10,314 bases of DNA from Shewanella sp. Choline-02u-19 (GTDB taxonomy: Bacteria; Pseudomonadota; Gammaproteobacteria; Enterobacterales; Shewanellaceae), in NCBI RefSeq assembly GCF_002836205.1, contig NZ_PJBE01000001.1, positions 1-10,314 of the forward strand, given 5' to 3'. The notes under the pieces are model-generated. The model made no database searches and had not been told where the DNA came from. It saw only the letters and a program-made list of their open reading frames with translations. Below are positions 1 through 6,305 of the stretch, piece after piece. Position 1 is the first letter of the stretch. Each line of letters starts with the position of its first letter. A program made the position numbers and the translations under genes.

Positions 1-191
1 TGGCGGCGTCAAGTGCTTATTTTAAGAAGTTTTTCGAGTGATGCTTTCTTAATCAGAAGTCAAAACCGAAGCCCTTAAAGCGCTTGTCACCTGAGTCTCA
101 TCTTCGAGAAGATTTAACTCTCTAACACCGCTGCAAGTCCCGTGTTTCCTAACCTTGCGGTAAGTTACTTGGCCTGCTGTGCCGTGTCAGT
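1..191 (-). other. Start of rRNA operon 5' leader, transcribed leftward out of the window
   Basis: This stretch lies between the P1 start site (about 191, minus strand) and the left edge and holds no credible reading frame. It contains a short dyad at 100-113 (atcttc-ga-gaagat) and ends in the P2-like -35/UP region. It should lead to a 16S rRNA gene beyond the left edge. No mature rRNA sequence or boxA is visible inside the window, so the rRNA operon is inferred from its promoters alone. Confidence 0.6.
7..36 (-). promoter_or_regulatory. Second rRNA operon promoter (P2-like), -35 and UP region only
   Basis: Read on the minus strand, the sequence is AT-rich (AAAAACTTCTTAAAATAAGC) and runs into CTTGACG, with a TTGACG -35 hexamer at 12-7. 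This resembles the AAATAAATGCTTGAC of E. coli rrn P2 promoters. The matching -10 would lie left of base 1, so the promoter is only partly in the window. Its place about 180 bp downstream of the P1 core at 191-227 supports a tandem rrn promoter pair. Confidence 0.6.
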
Positions 192-227
192 GGATGCGCA
201 TTATAGGGGAATACTGATGGAGCACAA
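191..227 (-). promoter_or_regulatory. rRNA operon P1 core promoter, facing left
   Basis: On the minus strand there is a -35 TTGTGC at 227-222, a 16-base spacer, a perfect -10 TATAAT at 205-200, then GCGC and CCACTGACACGG. E. coli rrnB P1 has TTGTCA, a 16-base spacer, TATAATGCGC and CCACTGACACGG, so the -10, the GC-rich discriminator, the short spacer and the initial transcribed sequence all correspond. By analogy the start is the A at 191. A GC-rich discriminator of this kind is what makes rrn P1 promoters sensitive to ppGpp and initiating NTP levels. Confidence 0.85.
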
Positions 228-290
228 GGGTCTTTCTTCATAAAAGTGAAACAATCATGCCAACCGCATAGTTACCAAACAATACGTACG

Positions 291-315
291 AAAAAGGGGC
301 TAAAAGCCCCTTTTT
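291..315 (-). terminator. Rho-independent terminator after the ccmFGH-thioredoxin operon
   Basis: A perfect 11-bp stem (aaaaaggggct at 291-301 with agccccttttt at 305-315) closes a 3-base loop, and both flanks give a T run in the direction of transcription. It lies 30 bases past the stop of the last minus-strand gene. The A and T flanks make it symmetrical, so it could stop transcription from both sides. It also insulates the ccm operon from the rRNA promoter, which begins about 65 bp further left and faces the same way. Confidence 0.9.
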
Positions 316-344
316 ATCGTCAATTTGAACTTACTCAGTATCTA

Positions 345-911
345 TTACTGTGCTTGTTCCAAAAAGCCTTTTATTAACGTAACCGCTTTGTCATCGTCCC
401 AATCTACAAAGGTACGAACAAAAGCGATCAACTCACCGTCTCTATTAAGGATAAAAGTCGCAGGAATCGTATCTAAAGGAAATACGTTACCTAAACTCTG
501 CTCTTTATCATAAAAGGTAGTGAACTCTTCCATCCCTAATGACTTCAAAAAAGGCTCAACCTGCTTGTTACCATCAAGATCGATAGAAACAGGTAGCACT
601 TCAAATTCGTCAGATCCGATCTTAGCAGAGAAGCGGCTAATCGCCGGAAGCTCCCTTACACACGGAGGACACCAAGTCGCCCACATGTTAACCATGACAA
701 CCTTTCCTTTATATTGACTGAAATCTACCGCGTTACCTTGACTATCTTTAAAAGGAACGGCTTCAATAGGGAATGGTTTAGGCAATACACTGATTTGATC
801 AACACTTGATTGGATCTTCACTTCGCCTTTTTTTTGCATTCCAGGGTAAGCTTGCGCTTGCCCTGTAAACATTAAGGCAACCGCAAATAATCCAGATACT
901 ATGTTTTTCAT
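345..911 (-). CDS. Periplasmic TlpA/ResA-type thioredoxin-like protein, fourth gene of the ccmFGH operon
   Basis: This 188-residue protein starts with a cleavable signal peptide (hydrophobic residues 7-16, probable cut after AQA at 21). A TlpA-like redoxin domain follows, with the active site WCPPC at 80-84 (Cys81, Cys84) and a cis-Pro segment TIPAT. The fold and export imply thiol-disulfide exchange in the periplasm. The start overlaps the ccmH stop by 4 bases (ATGA), so it is translationally coupled to the heme-ligation genes, and a terminator follows the stop. It differs from CcmG in lacking the N-terminal membrane anchor and in its CPPC motif. As I recall, the counterpart in Shewanella oneidensis (SO_0269) is dispensable for cytochrome c maturation, so its real substrate is open. 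A ResA-like or accessory reductant role is an inference. Confidence 0.88.
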   Translation of the reverse strand: MKNIVSGLFAVALMFTGQAQAYPGMQKKGEVKIQSSVDQISVLPKPFPIEAVPFKDSQGNAVDFSQYKGKVVMVNMWATWCPPCVRELPAISRFSAKIGSDEFEVLPVSIDLDGNKQVEPFLKSLGMEEFTTFYDKEQSLGNVFPLDTIPATFILNRDGELIAFVRTFVDWDDDKAVTLIKGFLEQAQ

Positions 912-1390
912 TTAGTATCTCGCTTCAAAAGACGATCTAACTCTTTCTGATCTTCCGAAGTCAGTTCTTCAGTATTGCTTTCAGCAATACGTTGTTTACG
1001 AATAAACAGAAAGCCAATCATACCGCCGAATAATAATAAACCTATAGGGCCTAACCACAGAACATAGGTTTTAGCTTCCATTCTTGGCTTGTATAGTACG
1101 AACTCACCGTAACGACTTGTCATAAACTCAATGATATCATCGTCATTTTTACCTTCGTCGACCATTTCGTATACTTCTAAACGAAGATCTTGAGCAACCG
1201 GTGAATTCGAATCGACCAGATTCTGATTCTGACACTGTGGACAGCGTAGTGAATGCGCTAAAGAAAGCGCACGCTTTTGGTTTTCAGGAGACTTAAACTG
1301 ATAAGTATCTACTGGCGTGGCATTAGCCACTGATGCCATGCTCAGCAATAGAACAAAAGCTGATAGACCCTTAATTAATGTCTTTATCAT
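908..1390 (-). CDS. ccmH: Cytochrome c maturation protein CcmH (short form, thiol-disulfide oxidoreductase)
   Basis: The 160-residue protein has an N-terminal signal sequence (about 1-24, ending VANA), a periplasmic three-helix domain with the family motif LRCPQCQNQN (Cys50, Cys53), and one C-terminal membrane helix at about 108-130 followed by a charged cytoplasmic tail. CcmH takes part in reducing or resolving apocytochrome CxxCH thiols and works with CcmF and CcmI in heme ligation. It is the short form found in most proteobacteria. In E. coli the CcmH protein is about 350 residues because it carries a fused CcmI-like TPR part. Here that part is the separate ccmI at 4371-5624, transcribed the other way. 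The start codon overlaps the ccmG stop (ATGA), and the stop overlaps the next gene in the same way. Confidence 0.96.
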   Translation of the reverse strand: MIKTLIKGLSAFVLLLSMASVANATPVDTYQFKSPENQKRALSLAHSLRCPQCQNQNLVDSNSPVAQDLRLEVYEMVDEGKNDDDIIEFMTSRYGEFVLYKPRMEAKTYVLWLGPIGLLLFGGMIGFLFIRKQRIAESNTEELTSEDQKELDRLLKRDTK

Positions 1391-1941
1391 GATGCACCAT
1401 CCTTTGCAGCTTCAGCTTGTAACTCTTGAACCATAGGATATAAGGTTTCTTTCCAAATACGTGCGTCAATAGGACCGGCGTATCTATAACGAATAATCCC
1501 TTTATGGTCGACAAGGAAACTCTCTGGAGCACCATAGACACCTAGGTCTAACCCAAGACGGCCTTTATGGTCATATATATTGATCGTGTATGGATTACCT
1601 TCACGGCTTAACTCGCGAATGGCTAATGCTCGCTCATCACGATAGTTAATACCATAAATGGGTAAAATATCTTTACGCGCTAATGTCATTAAAAAAGGAT
1701 GTTCATACTTACATGAAGGACACCAAGTCGCCCACACATTGAGTATTGAAACTTTTCCTTTCAGAGTCTCATTAGTCAGAGTTTCCCCTGTCTTTTCCAA
1801 AATCTCTAATTGGAAAGCCGGTATCGGCTTTCCTTCTAGAGCAGAATCGAGGTTTTGAGGATTAAGGAAGAGTCCCTTATAAAGAAACACTCCCAAACCT
1901 AAAAACACAACTAGTGGAATAAATAAAACTAGCTTTTTCAT
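1387..1941 (-). CDS. ccmG: CcmG/DsbE, membrane-anchored thiol:disulfide interchange protein
   Basis: This 184-residue protein has an uncleaved N-terminal membrane anchor (about 5-24) and a periplasmic thioredoxin fold with the active site WCPSC at 73-77 (Cys74, Cys77). The later GVYGAPE segment is the cis-Pro and acidic-loop region typical of CcmG. CcmG receives electrons from DsbD/CcdA and passes them to CcmH or directly to oxidised apocytochromes, keeping heme-binding cysteines reduced. It follows ccmF by 16 bases and is coupled to ccmH by a 4-base overlap. An AGGG/GGGTAAG stretch upstream of the ATG serves as ribosome binding site. Length and motif order are normal for the family. Confidence 0.96.
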   Translation of the reverse strand: MKKLVLFIPLVVFLGLGVFLYKGLFLNPQNLDSALEGKPIPAFQLEILEKTGETLTNETLKGKVSILNVWATWCPSCKYEHPFLMTLARKDILPIYGINYRDERALAIRELSREGNPYTINIYDHKGRLGLDLGVYGAPESFLVDHKGIIRYRYAGPIDARIWKETLYPMVQELQAEAAKDGAS

Positions 1942-1957
1942 ACTTACCCTATTCCTA

Positions 1958-3937
1958 TTACGCCGTTGCTAACTTATCATTTTTTTCTACGGTACTCTTA
2001 TCTGTGCTGCTTGCTTTAACTCTGTAACGCTTGTCAGATGCAGCAAAGAAACCACCGATCATCATGAAGATAGCTCCGAACCATAACCAGCGAACAAACG
2101 GCTTATAGTTCAGACGAACCGCAAACTCTGTACGGCTAATAGGGTCGCCCATTGTGACGTAGAGATCTCGGAATAAGCCCCAATCGATACCCGCTTCGGT
2201 CATGTCCATTGTACGAACATTGTATTGACGACGGTCTGGTTTTAGTAATGTAACGTAATCATCACCTTGATAAACCTCGATCTGACCTTGCTGCGCAGTA
2301 TAGTTAGGACCAACTACATTTTTAGTCTCTAGATACTTGAAGGTGTATCCAGCAAGCTCTTGAGAAACACCAGGTCCCATACGTACACTCTTCTCTATAG
2401 AGTAGTTAGAGACCATCGTTGCCCCAAGTACAGACACTGCAATACCTAGATGCGCAAAAATCATACCGAGCTGACTGCGAGCTAAACGTGTCATATCGAC
2501 AGGACCTTCTTTGGTCTTAACGATATTATAAGCTGCTCGGAATGTCATTAACGTCACCCAAGTTGCGGCTCCAGTACCCAAGACAACCCAGATATTGAAC
2601 TGACCATCGGCGATGAATGGTGCTGCTAAACCTACAACGGCGGCGATCATGGCAGGGATCATAAGTTGGCGTTTTAACTCACCATCTTTTGATTTCTTCC
2701 AGCGAATTATTGGACCAATACCCATGAAACCAAATAGTACGAGGACAATTGGAACAAATACTGCGTTGAAGTATGGAGGGCCTACTGAGATCTTACCCAT
2801 ACCTAAAGCATCAATAAGGAGTGGATAGAGCGTACCAAGTAAAACAGTACCACACGCTACAGTGAGCAATAAGTTACACACCAACAGCATGGTTTCTTTA
2901 GACTTAAGCTGGAAACGTGCGGGGCTTTTCATCTCGCTTGCTCGGAAGGCAAACAACGTGAGCGAGCCACCGACAGCCAAACCAAGTAGTAATAGAATGA
3001 ACATTCCTCGACTTGGGTCTGCTGCAAATGAGTGCACTGATGTGAGTACACCGGAACGTACAATAAAGGTACCCAGTAAACTCAGCGAAAATGCAAAAAT
3101 TGATAATAGAACAGTCCAGTTACGGAACGCGCCACGCTTTTCAGTCACAATAAGCGAATGAACAAGTGCAGTACCAATTAACCAAGGCATAAATGATGCG
3201 TTCTCGACTGGATCCCAGAACCACCAACCACCCCAACCAAGCTCATAGTATGCCCACCAAGAACCGAGTGCGATACCACCAGTAAGGAATACCCAAGCCG
3301 CTAATGTCCAAGGACGGCTCCAACGAGCCCAAGCAGAATCTAAACGTCCACTCATTAGTGCCGCAATAGCAAATGCAAAGCTTACAGAGAAGCCTACATA
3401 GCCTAAATACAGCATTGGAGGATGGAAAATTAAGCCAACATCTTGCAACATTGGGTTAAGATCTCGACCTTCCATCGGAATCGGAAACAGCCGCTCAAAC
3501 GGACTAGATGTCAGCAACATGAATAGCGTGAAGCCAATCAGTATCATGGCTAAAATGGCTAGCACTCGTGCAGTAAAGACTTCTTCTAAGCCTTTACTAA
3601 ACAATGCGACTGCTGCAGCCCAAGCTGATAATGAGAAAACCCAAAATAGCAATGAACCTTCGTGGCCACCCCAGACTGCGGCAATCTTAAAGAATATTGG
3701 CAATTCGGAGTTTGAATGATGCGCTACATAAGCGACAGAAAAATCGTCGACGGCAAAACTATAACCGAGCGCGATAACGGAGGTGAGAATAAAGAAGAAC
3801 ATTCCGTATGTTAATGGCCAAGCATAGCGCACCAAATATTGGTCTTTGCGAGCTACACCTACTAAAGGGACGATGGCTAGAAGCATGGCAAATGCCAGGC
3901 CTATAATCAGCGAAAAGTGTCCTAATTCTGGGATCAT
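1958..3937 (-). CDS. ccmF: CcmF, cytochrome c heme lyase core subunit
   Basis: The 659-residue polytopic membrane protein is of normal CcmF length. It carries WGGHEGS (89-95), the tryptophan-rich WWD heme-handling motif WGGWWFWDPVEN (235-246), and four histidines in the positions used by the family: His172 (FHPPMLY), His260 (ALVHSL), His302 (SVHSF) and His496 (FAHLG). In E. coli CcmF these correspond to the periplasmic ligands of heme delivered by CcmE and the transmembrane ligands of a resident heme b. A large periplasmic segment lies at about 505-610 before the last membrane helix. CcmF with CcmH and CcmI attaches heme to reduced apocytochrome c. It is the first gene of the leftward operon. 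A GAGGA ribosome binding site (3948-3944) sits 6 bases before the ATG. Confidence 0.98.
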   Translation of the reverse strand: MIPELGHFSLIIGLAFAMLLAIVPLVGVARKDQYLVRYAWPLTYGMFFFILTSVIALGYSFAVDDFSVAYVAHHSNSELPIFFKIAAVWGGHEGSLLFWVFSLSAWAAAVALFSKGLEEVFTARVLAILAMILIGFTLFMLLTSSPFERLFPIPMEGRDLNPMLQDVGLIFHPPMLYLGYVGFSVSFAFAIAALMSGRLDSAWARWSRPWTLAAWVFLTGGIALGSWWAYYELGWGGWWFWDPVENASFMPWLIGTALVHSLIVTEKRGAFRNWTVLLSIFAFSLSLLGTFIVRSGVLTSVHSFAADPSRGMFILLLLGLAVGGSLTLFAFRASEMKSPARFQLKSKETMLLVCNLLLTVACGTVLLGTLYPLLIDALGMGKISVGPPYFNAVFVPIVLVLFGFMGIGPIIRWKKSKDGELKRQLMIPAMIAAVVGLAAPFIADGQFNIWVVLGTGAATWVTLMTFRAAYNIVKTKEGPVDMTRLARSQLGMIFAHLGIAVSVLGATMVSNYSIEKSVRMGPGVSQELAGYTFKYLETKNVVGPNYTAQQGQIEVYQGDDYVTLLKPDRRQYNVRTMDMTEAGIDWGLFRDLYVTMGDPISRTEFAVRLNYKPFVRWLWFGAIFMMIGGFFAASDKRYRVKASSTDKSTVEKNDKLATA

Positions 3938-3973
3938 GGGTTTTCCTCAGTCCTAAATCATGTATTGATAAGC

Positions 3974-4009
3974 ATACGCTAATATCATTACATACGTGTC
4001 CGTAGTTAA
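3974..4009 (-). promoter_or_regulatory. Candidate sigma70 promoter for ccmFGH
   Basis: On the minus strand, TTAACT (4009-4004) and GATATT (3986-3981) are separated by 17 bases, each matching the sigma70 consensus at 4 of 6 positions. An A/T-rich stretch (CCCTTTTTAGTAGTG) lies just upstream. Transcription would start near 3974, giving a leader of about 37 bases before the ccmF ATG. This is a moderate match chosen by position, with no independent support. Confidence 0.4.
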
Positions 4010-4144
4010 CACTACTAAAAAGGGTACAAATTTAGCTCAGTTTAGTGTTTGCTGTTGTTCCTGTCTGCCTATTTCGTACAAATATGGGTGACTTGTCGCA
4101 TTCTTCCCTTATTATTAGTACGAGCAACACATTAACAGTGATCA

Positions 4145-4185
4145 AAAAATACCACCATAAACTGAGCAGATTTGGTGGCATTTTT
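4145..4185. terminator. Terminator-like hairpin in the ccmF-ccmI divergent region
   Basis: Bases 4145-4157 (aaaaataccacca) pair with 4173-4185 (tggtggcattttt) over 13 positions with one A-C mismatch on the plus strand. On the minus strand that position becomes a G-U pair, giving an unbroken stem followed by a run of T. The loop is 15 bases. It therefore looks more like a minus-strand terminator or attenuator, although no gene ends here. It lies upstream of both predicted promoters, so it may stop stray transcription or mark an older transcription unit. Confidence 0.5.
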
Positions 4186-4284
4186 AAGTCAGACTCAAGA
4201 AGTTCCCGTAAGTTTCCAGTTCTTTTGCAAATAAAATCAATCTGTGAACAAGTGCGCAACTATGACCATTTCAGGTTATATTAC

Positions 4285-4312
4285 TGTTCAATGAATAATC
4301 TTTACGTATAAT
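4285..4312 (+). promoter_or_regulatory. Candidate promoter for ccmI
   Basis: A perfect -10 TATAAT sits at 4307-4312, about 59 bases before the ccmI start. The -35 is poor (TGTTCA at 4285-4290 with a 16-base spacer, 3 of 6 matches). The start site would be near 4319. A weak -35 with a perfect -10 often goes with an activator, and an imperfect CRP-like half-site (TGTGA at 4243-4247) lies upstream, but the second half-site (GCGCA) is poor. Confidence 0.55.
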
Positions 4313-4326
4313 CTGACCCCTCGTTC

Positions 4327-4345
4327 AGCGGTAAATCCGCTTTTT
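4327..4345 (+). terminator. Short GC hairpin with T run in the ccmI 5' leader
   Basis: AGCGG (4327-4331) pairs with CCGCT (4337-4341) around the loop TAAAT, and the final T is followed by four more T. It lies only about 8 bases past the predicted ccmI start site and 25 bases before the start codon. A 5-bp stem is short for a real terminator, so it could equally be a 5' stabilising hairpin or a remnant terminator of something upstream. Confidence 0.35.
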
Positions 4346-4370
4346 CGCAAACTAAAGTGAAATAGACATA

Positions 4371-5624
4371 ATGACCACATTCTGGATTTTGATAGCCTTA
4401 TTTGTGTTGGTTAGCCTAGCGCTGATTTGGTTCCCACATTTTCGTCAGCAAAAAATGCTGCAGACGGAAGAAGCCGGTGTTCGTAGAAGCACCAACTTAG
4501 AATTATTTACTGAGCGTCTTTCTGTATTAGAGAAAGAACTCAGTGAAGAGTTACTTGAACAAGCTGAATTTGATGCGCTTAAAAAAGAGCTTGAAATGGG
4601 CCTGCTTCAAGATATGAAGCAGGGTGATGATGAATCTCTTGTCAACAAACTGAAGCCTAAAAGCATCGTATGGCCTACTGTGATGTCAGCAGTAATCCTT
4701 GGTATCTGTGGCTATATGTATTCCACACTGGGTGCATATCAAAACTTAGACAAACCAGTAGCGTCCAATGGACCACATGCAGGCATGGATACAGCTCAAA
4801 TCATGTCGCAGCGAGTCCAAGAAATGGAAGCGCAGGCTCAAGCTCAACCTGATAACAGTCAGTTATGGTTTAGCCTCGGTCACACATACATCTCTGCTAA
4901 TCGTTATGATGATGCCATCAAAGCCTTCGATAAAACGATGGAGCTGGTTGGCGTACATGCTGAGCTACTCGGCCCTAAAGCAACCGCTTTGTATTACCGT
5001 TCAAACCAACAGATGACACCCGCAGTTCAAGCCTTGATTGACCAGTCGCTTGCACTTGATGATTCAGACCCTTCAACATTATTACTTGTCGGCATGGATT
5101 CTTTCTTCTCTGCGGAATATCAAACTGCTATAGATGCATGGCAATTGATTTTGGATAGCGAAAGTAAGGATGTTGACCGCAGTGCCATCATCAATGCTAT
5201 CGACAGCGCGAAAATGAGAATGGAAACTGAAGGCGAAATGCCAAGTGATGACGCTCATAAGAATGTGAAACCTAAAGCGACCGCTAAGACGGTAACGATA
5301 GAGGTCTCTATTTCTCCAGAACTTCAAGCTCAAGTTGCTAGCACCGATATGTTATTCATCTTTGCTCGCTCAACAGAAGGGCCAAAAGTCCCTTTAGCGG
5401 CAACGAAAGTATCTGCAGAATCATTGCCAGTAACAATTACACTTGATGACAGCACTAATATGGGCGGTAACGTTAAGTTAAGCGATGCTAAAGCAGTTGA
5501 AGTCATCGCAGTGTTATCTAAACATGGCAGTGTTAAGCCACAAGCAGGTGACATTCAAGGGAAGCTTTCAATGCTAAAGCTTGGTGATACAGGGCAACTT
5601 ATTCTTGATACCCAAGTTCAATAA
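4371..5624 (+). CDS. ccmI: CcmI, TPR-containing apocytochrome c chaperone of the heme ligation complex
   Basis: The 417-residue protein has the CcmI plan: a first membrane helix (about 3-21), a cytoplasmic charged loop with a coiled-coil-like segment (about 44-82, rich in Leu and Glu), a second membrane helix (about 99-120), then a periplasmic part with TPR helices (clearest at about 163-196, LWFSLGHTYISANRYDDAIK) and a C-terminal beta-rich domain (about 305-417). CcmI binds the C-terminal helix of apocytochromes and presents them to CcmF/CcmH. It is transcribed alone, away from ccmF, and converges on the cytochrome c5 gene. No strong Shine-Dalgarno is visible before the ATG (the sequence is AAAGTGAAATAGACATA), which is unlike its neighbours. 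In Shewanella oneidensis the homolog was reported as needed for cytochrome c maturation. Confidence 0.93.
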   Translation: MTTFWILIALFVLVSLALIWFPHFRQQKMLQTEEAGVRRSTNLELFTERLSVLEKELSEELLEQAEFDALKKELEMGLLQDMKQGDDESLVNKLKPKSIVWPTVMSAVILGICGYMYSTLGAYQNLDKPVASNGPHAGMDTAQIMSQRVQEMEAQAQAQPDNSQLWFSLGHTYISANRYDDAIKAFDKTMELVGVHAELLGPKATALYYRSNQQMTPAVQALIDQSLALDDSDPSTLLLVGMDSFFSAEYQTAIDAWQLILDSESKDVDRSAIINAIDSAKMRMETEGEMPSDDAHKNVKPKATAKTVTIEVSISPELQAQVASTDMLFIFARSTEGPKVPLAATKVSAESLPVTITLDDSTNMGGNVKLSDAKAVEVIAVLSKHGSVKPQAGDIQGKLSMLKLGDTGQLILDTQVQ

Positions 5625-5641
5625 TCTCCATTTACAGACAT

Positions 5642-5669
5642 AAAAAAACCGGCATAAGCCGGTTTTTTT
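5642..5669. terminator. Bidirectional terminator between convergent ccmI and cytochrome c5
   Basis: A perfect 12-bp stem (aaaaaaaccggc at 5642-5653 with gccggttttttt at 5658-5669) closes the 4-base loop ATAA, with seven A on one side and seven T on the other. It lies 17 bases after the ccmI stop and 15 bases after the cytochrome stop on the other strand. The symmetry means one element serves both genes. Confidence 0.93.
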
Positions 5670-5684
5670 ATATCTACAAAAAGC

Positions 5685-5978
5685 TTACTTTGACATAAAC
5701 TCAATTGCTTTTTTGTAGTCTTCGTCTGAACAATCAGTACACATTCCACCTGGTGGCATTGCGTTTAGACCTGATTTAACGCTTGATACTAGTGCGTCAG
5801 TGCCCTTAGCCAAACGAGGCTCCCATGCAGCAACATCATGTGCTTTTGGAGCACCAGCAACACCCATGCTGTGACAAACTTGACATGCTTTGTCGTAGAT
5901 AGCTTTACCGTCTTGGGCAAATGCACTTGTAGACAAAGTCAACGCAGCAACTGCAGTCAGTGCTAATAATTTTTTCAT
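5685..5978 (-). CDS. scyA: Monoheme cytochrome c5 (ScyA-like small periplasmic electron carrier)
   Basis: The 97-residue precursor begins with a Sec signal peptide (1-21, ending AFA before QDGK). The mature part of about 76 residues has one heme site CQVCH (Cys32, Cys35, His36), the probable axial Met74 in AMPPGG, and a cysteine pair CTDC (80-83) that is diagnostic of the cytochrome c5 class. It is a soluble periplasmic electron carrier, in Shewanella linked to electron flow between the quinol branch and terminal oxidases or peroxidases. The maturation genes on both sides would mature it. It is a separate transcription unit: own promoter and CRP-like site upstream, a shared terminator downstream. 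The ribosome binding site AGGAA (5991-5987) is 8 bases before the ATG. Gene symbol is by analogy with Shewanella oneidensis. Confidence 0.92.
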   Translation of the reverse strand: MKKLLALTAVAALTLSTSAFAQDGKAIYDKACQVCHSMGVAGAPKAHDVAAWEPRLAKGTDALVSSVKSGLNAMPPGGMCTDCSDEDYKKAIEFMSK

Positions 5979-6035
5979 TTTATAGGTTCCTAATGCAAAT
6001 TCTCACAAAGCTCATGCTGCCCTTATCGAATGCGG

Positions 6036-6048
6036 CAGACTGATTATA
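6036..6048 (-). promoter_or_regulatory. Promoter -10 of the cytochrome c5 gene
   Basis: On the minus strand a perfect TATAAT lies at 6048-6043, about 65 bases before the start codon, giving a start near 6036. No good -35 lies at 16-18 bases (AGTTTG or GTTTGT), as expected of an activator-dependent promoter. The CRP-like site at 6088-6109 is centred about 62 bases upstream of this start. Confidence 0.6.
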
Positions 6049-6087
6049 GCTGGGCTAGGTTACTACAAACTTCGCTAAATGGCATCT

Positions 6088-6109
6088 ATTTGTGATTTAA
6101 ATCGCATTT
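6088..6109. promoter_or_regulatory. CRP-like binding site
   Basis: The 22 bases ATTTGTGATTTAAATCGCATTT match the CRP consensus AAATGTGATCTAGATCACATTT at 17 positions. The core is TGTGA-N6-TCGCA with a single change from TGTGA-N6-TCACA. Relative to the cytochrome c5 promoter it is centred near -62, the classic class I activation position. It is about 207 bp upstream of the ccmA start, so control of ccmA is less certain. In Shewanella, CRP is a main activator of respiratory cytochrome genes. Confidence 0.65.
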
Positions 6110-6148
6110 AAGGCTGCTGCACAAGACACCACTCTCAGAAATGTCAAT

Positions 6149-6204
6149 ATATTAGTATTAGCAAATGTATAAAAAGTTCCTAAAAACTTTCTAATATTGG
6201 AACT
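6149..6204. repeat. Nested inverted repeats upstream of ccmA
   Basis: Three dyads overlap in an AT-rich stretch: ATATTAG (6149-6155) with CTAATAT (6191-6197), AGTTCC (6175-6180) with GGAACT (6199-6204), and AAAGTT (6173-6178) with AACTTT (6185-6190). They lie about 100-155 bases before the ccmA start, where a regulator could bind. The repeats are short and partly exclude each other, so they may be coincidental. I found no convincing -35/-10 pair for ccmA in 6111-6305. Confidence 0.35.
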
Positions 6205-6305
6205 ACATCAAATTGCTGACACTTAACCTCACGCTGCACTAAACGCTTGAAAGTCTATGTGTTAGGATTACTTGTGTTTTTATACAGCATGATATAGAGG
6301 GCTCA

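Noticed and set aside
2613..3719. Several plus-strand reading frames of 66-99 codons opposite ccmF
   Set aside because: They are antisense shadows of ccmF, whose full-length motifs and histidines are intact.
4243..4258. Possible CRP site upstream of ccmI (TGTGA-N6-GCGCA)
   Set aside because: Only one half matches well, and its centre near -68 from the predicted start is not a preferred activating position. Too weak to list as a site.
4045..4311. 88-codon plus-strand and 75-codon minus-strand reading frames in the ccmF-ccmI gap
   Set aside because: Neither has a good ribosome binding site or a recognisable domain. They cover the promoter and hairpin region of the divergent genes and look like chance frames.
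6247..6286. Possible ccmA promoter TTGAAA (6247-6252) with TATACA (6281-6286)
   Set aside because: The spacer would be 28 bases, and at 17 bases the hexamer is ACTTGT, so no acceptable sigma70 pair forms.
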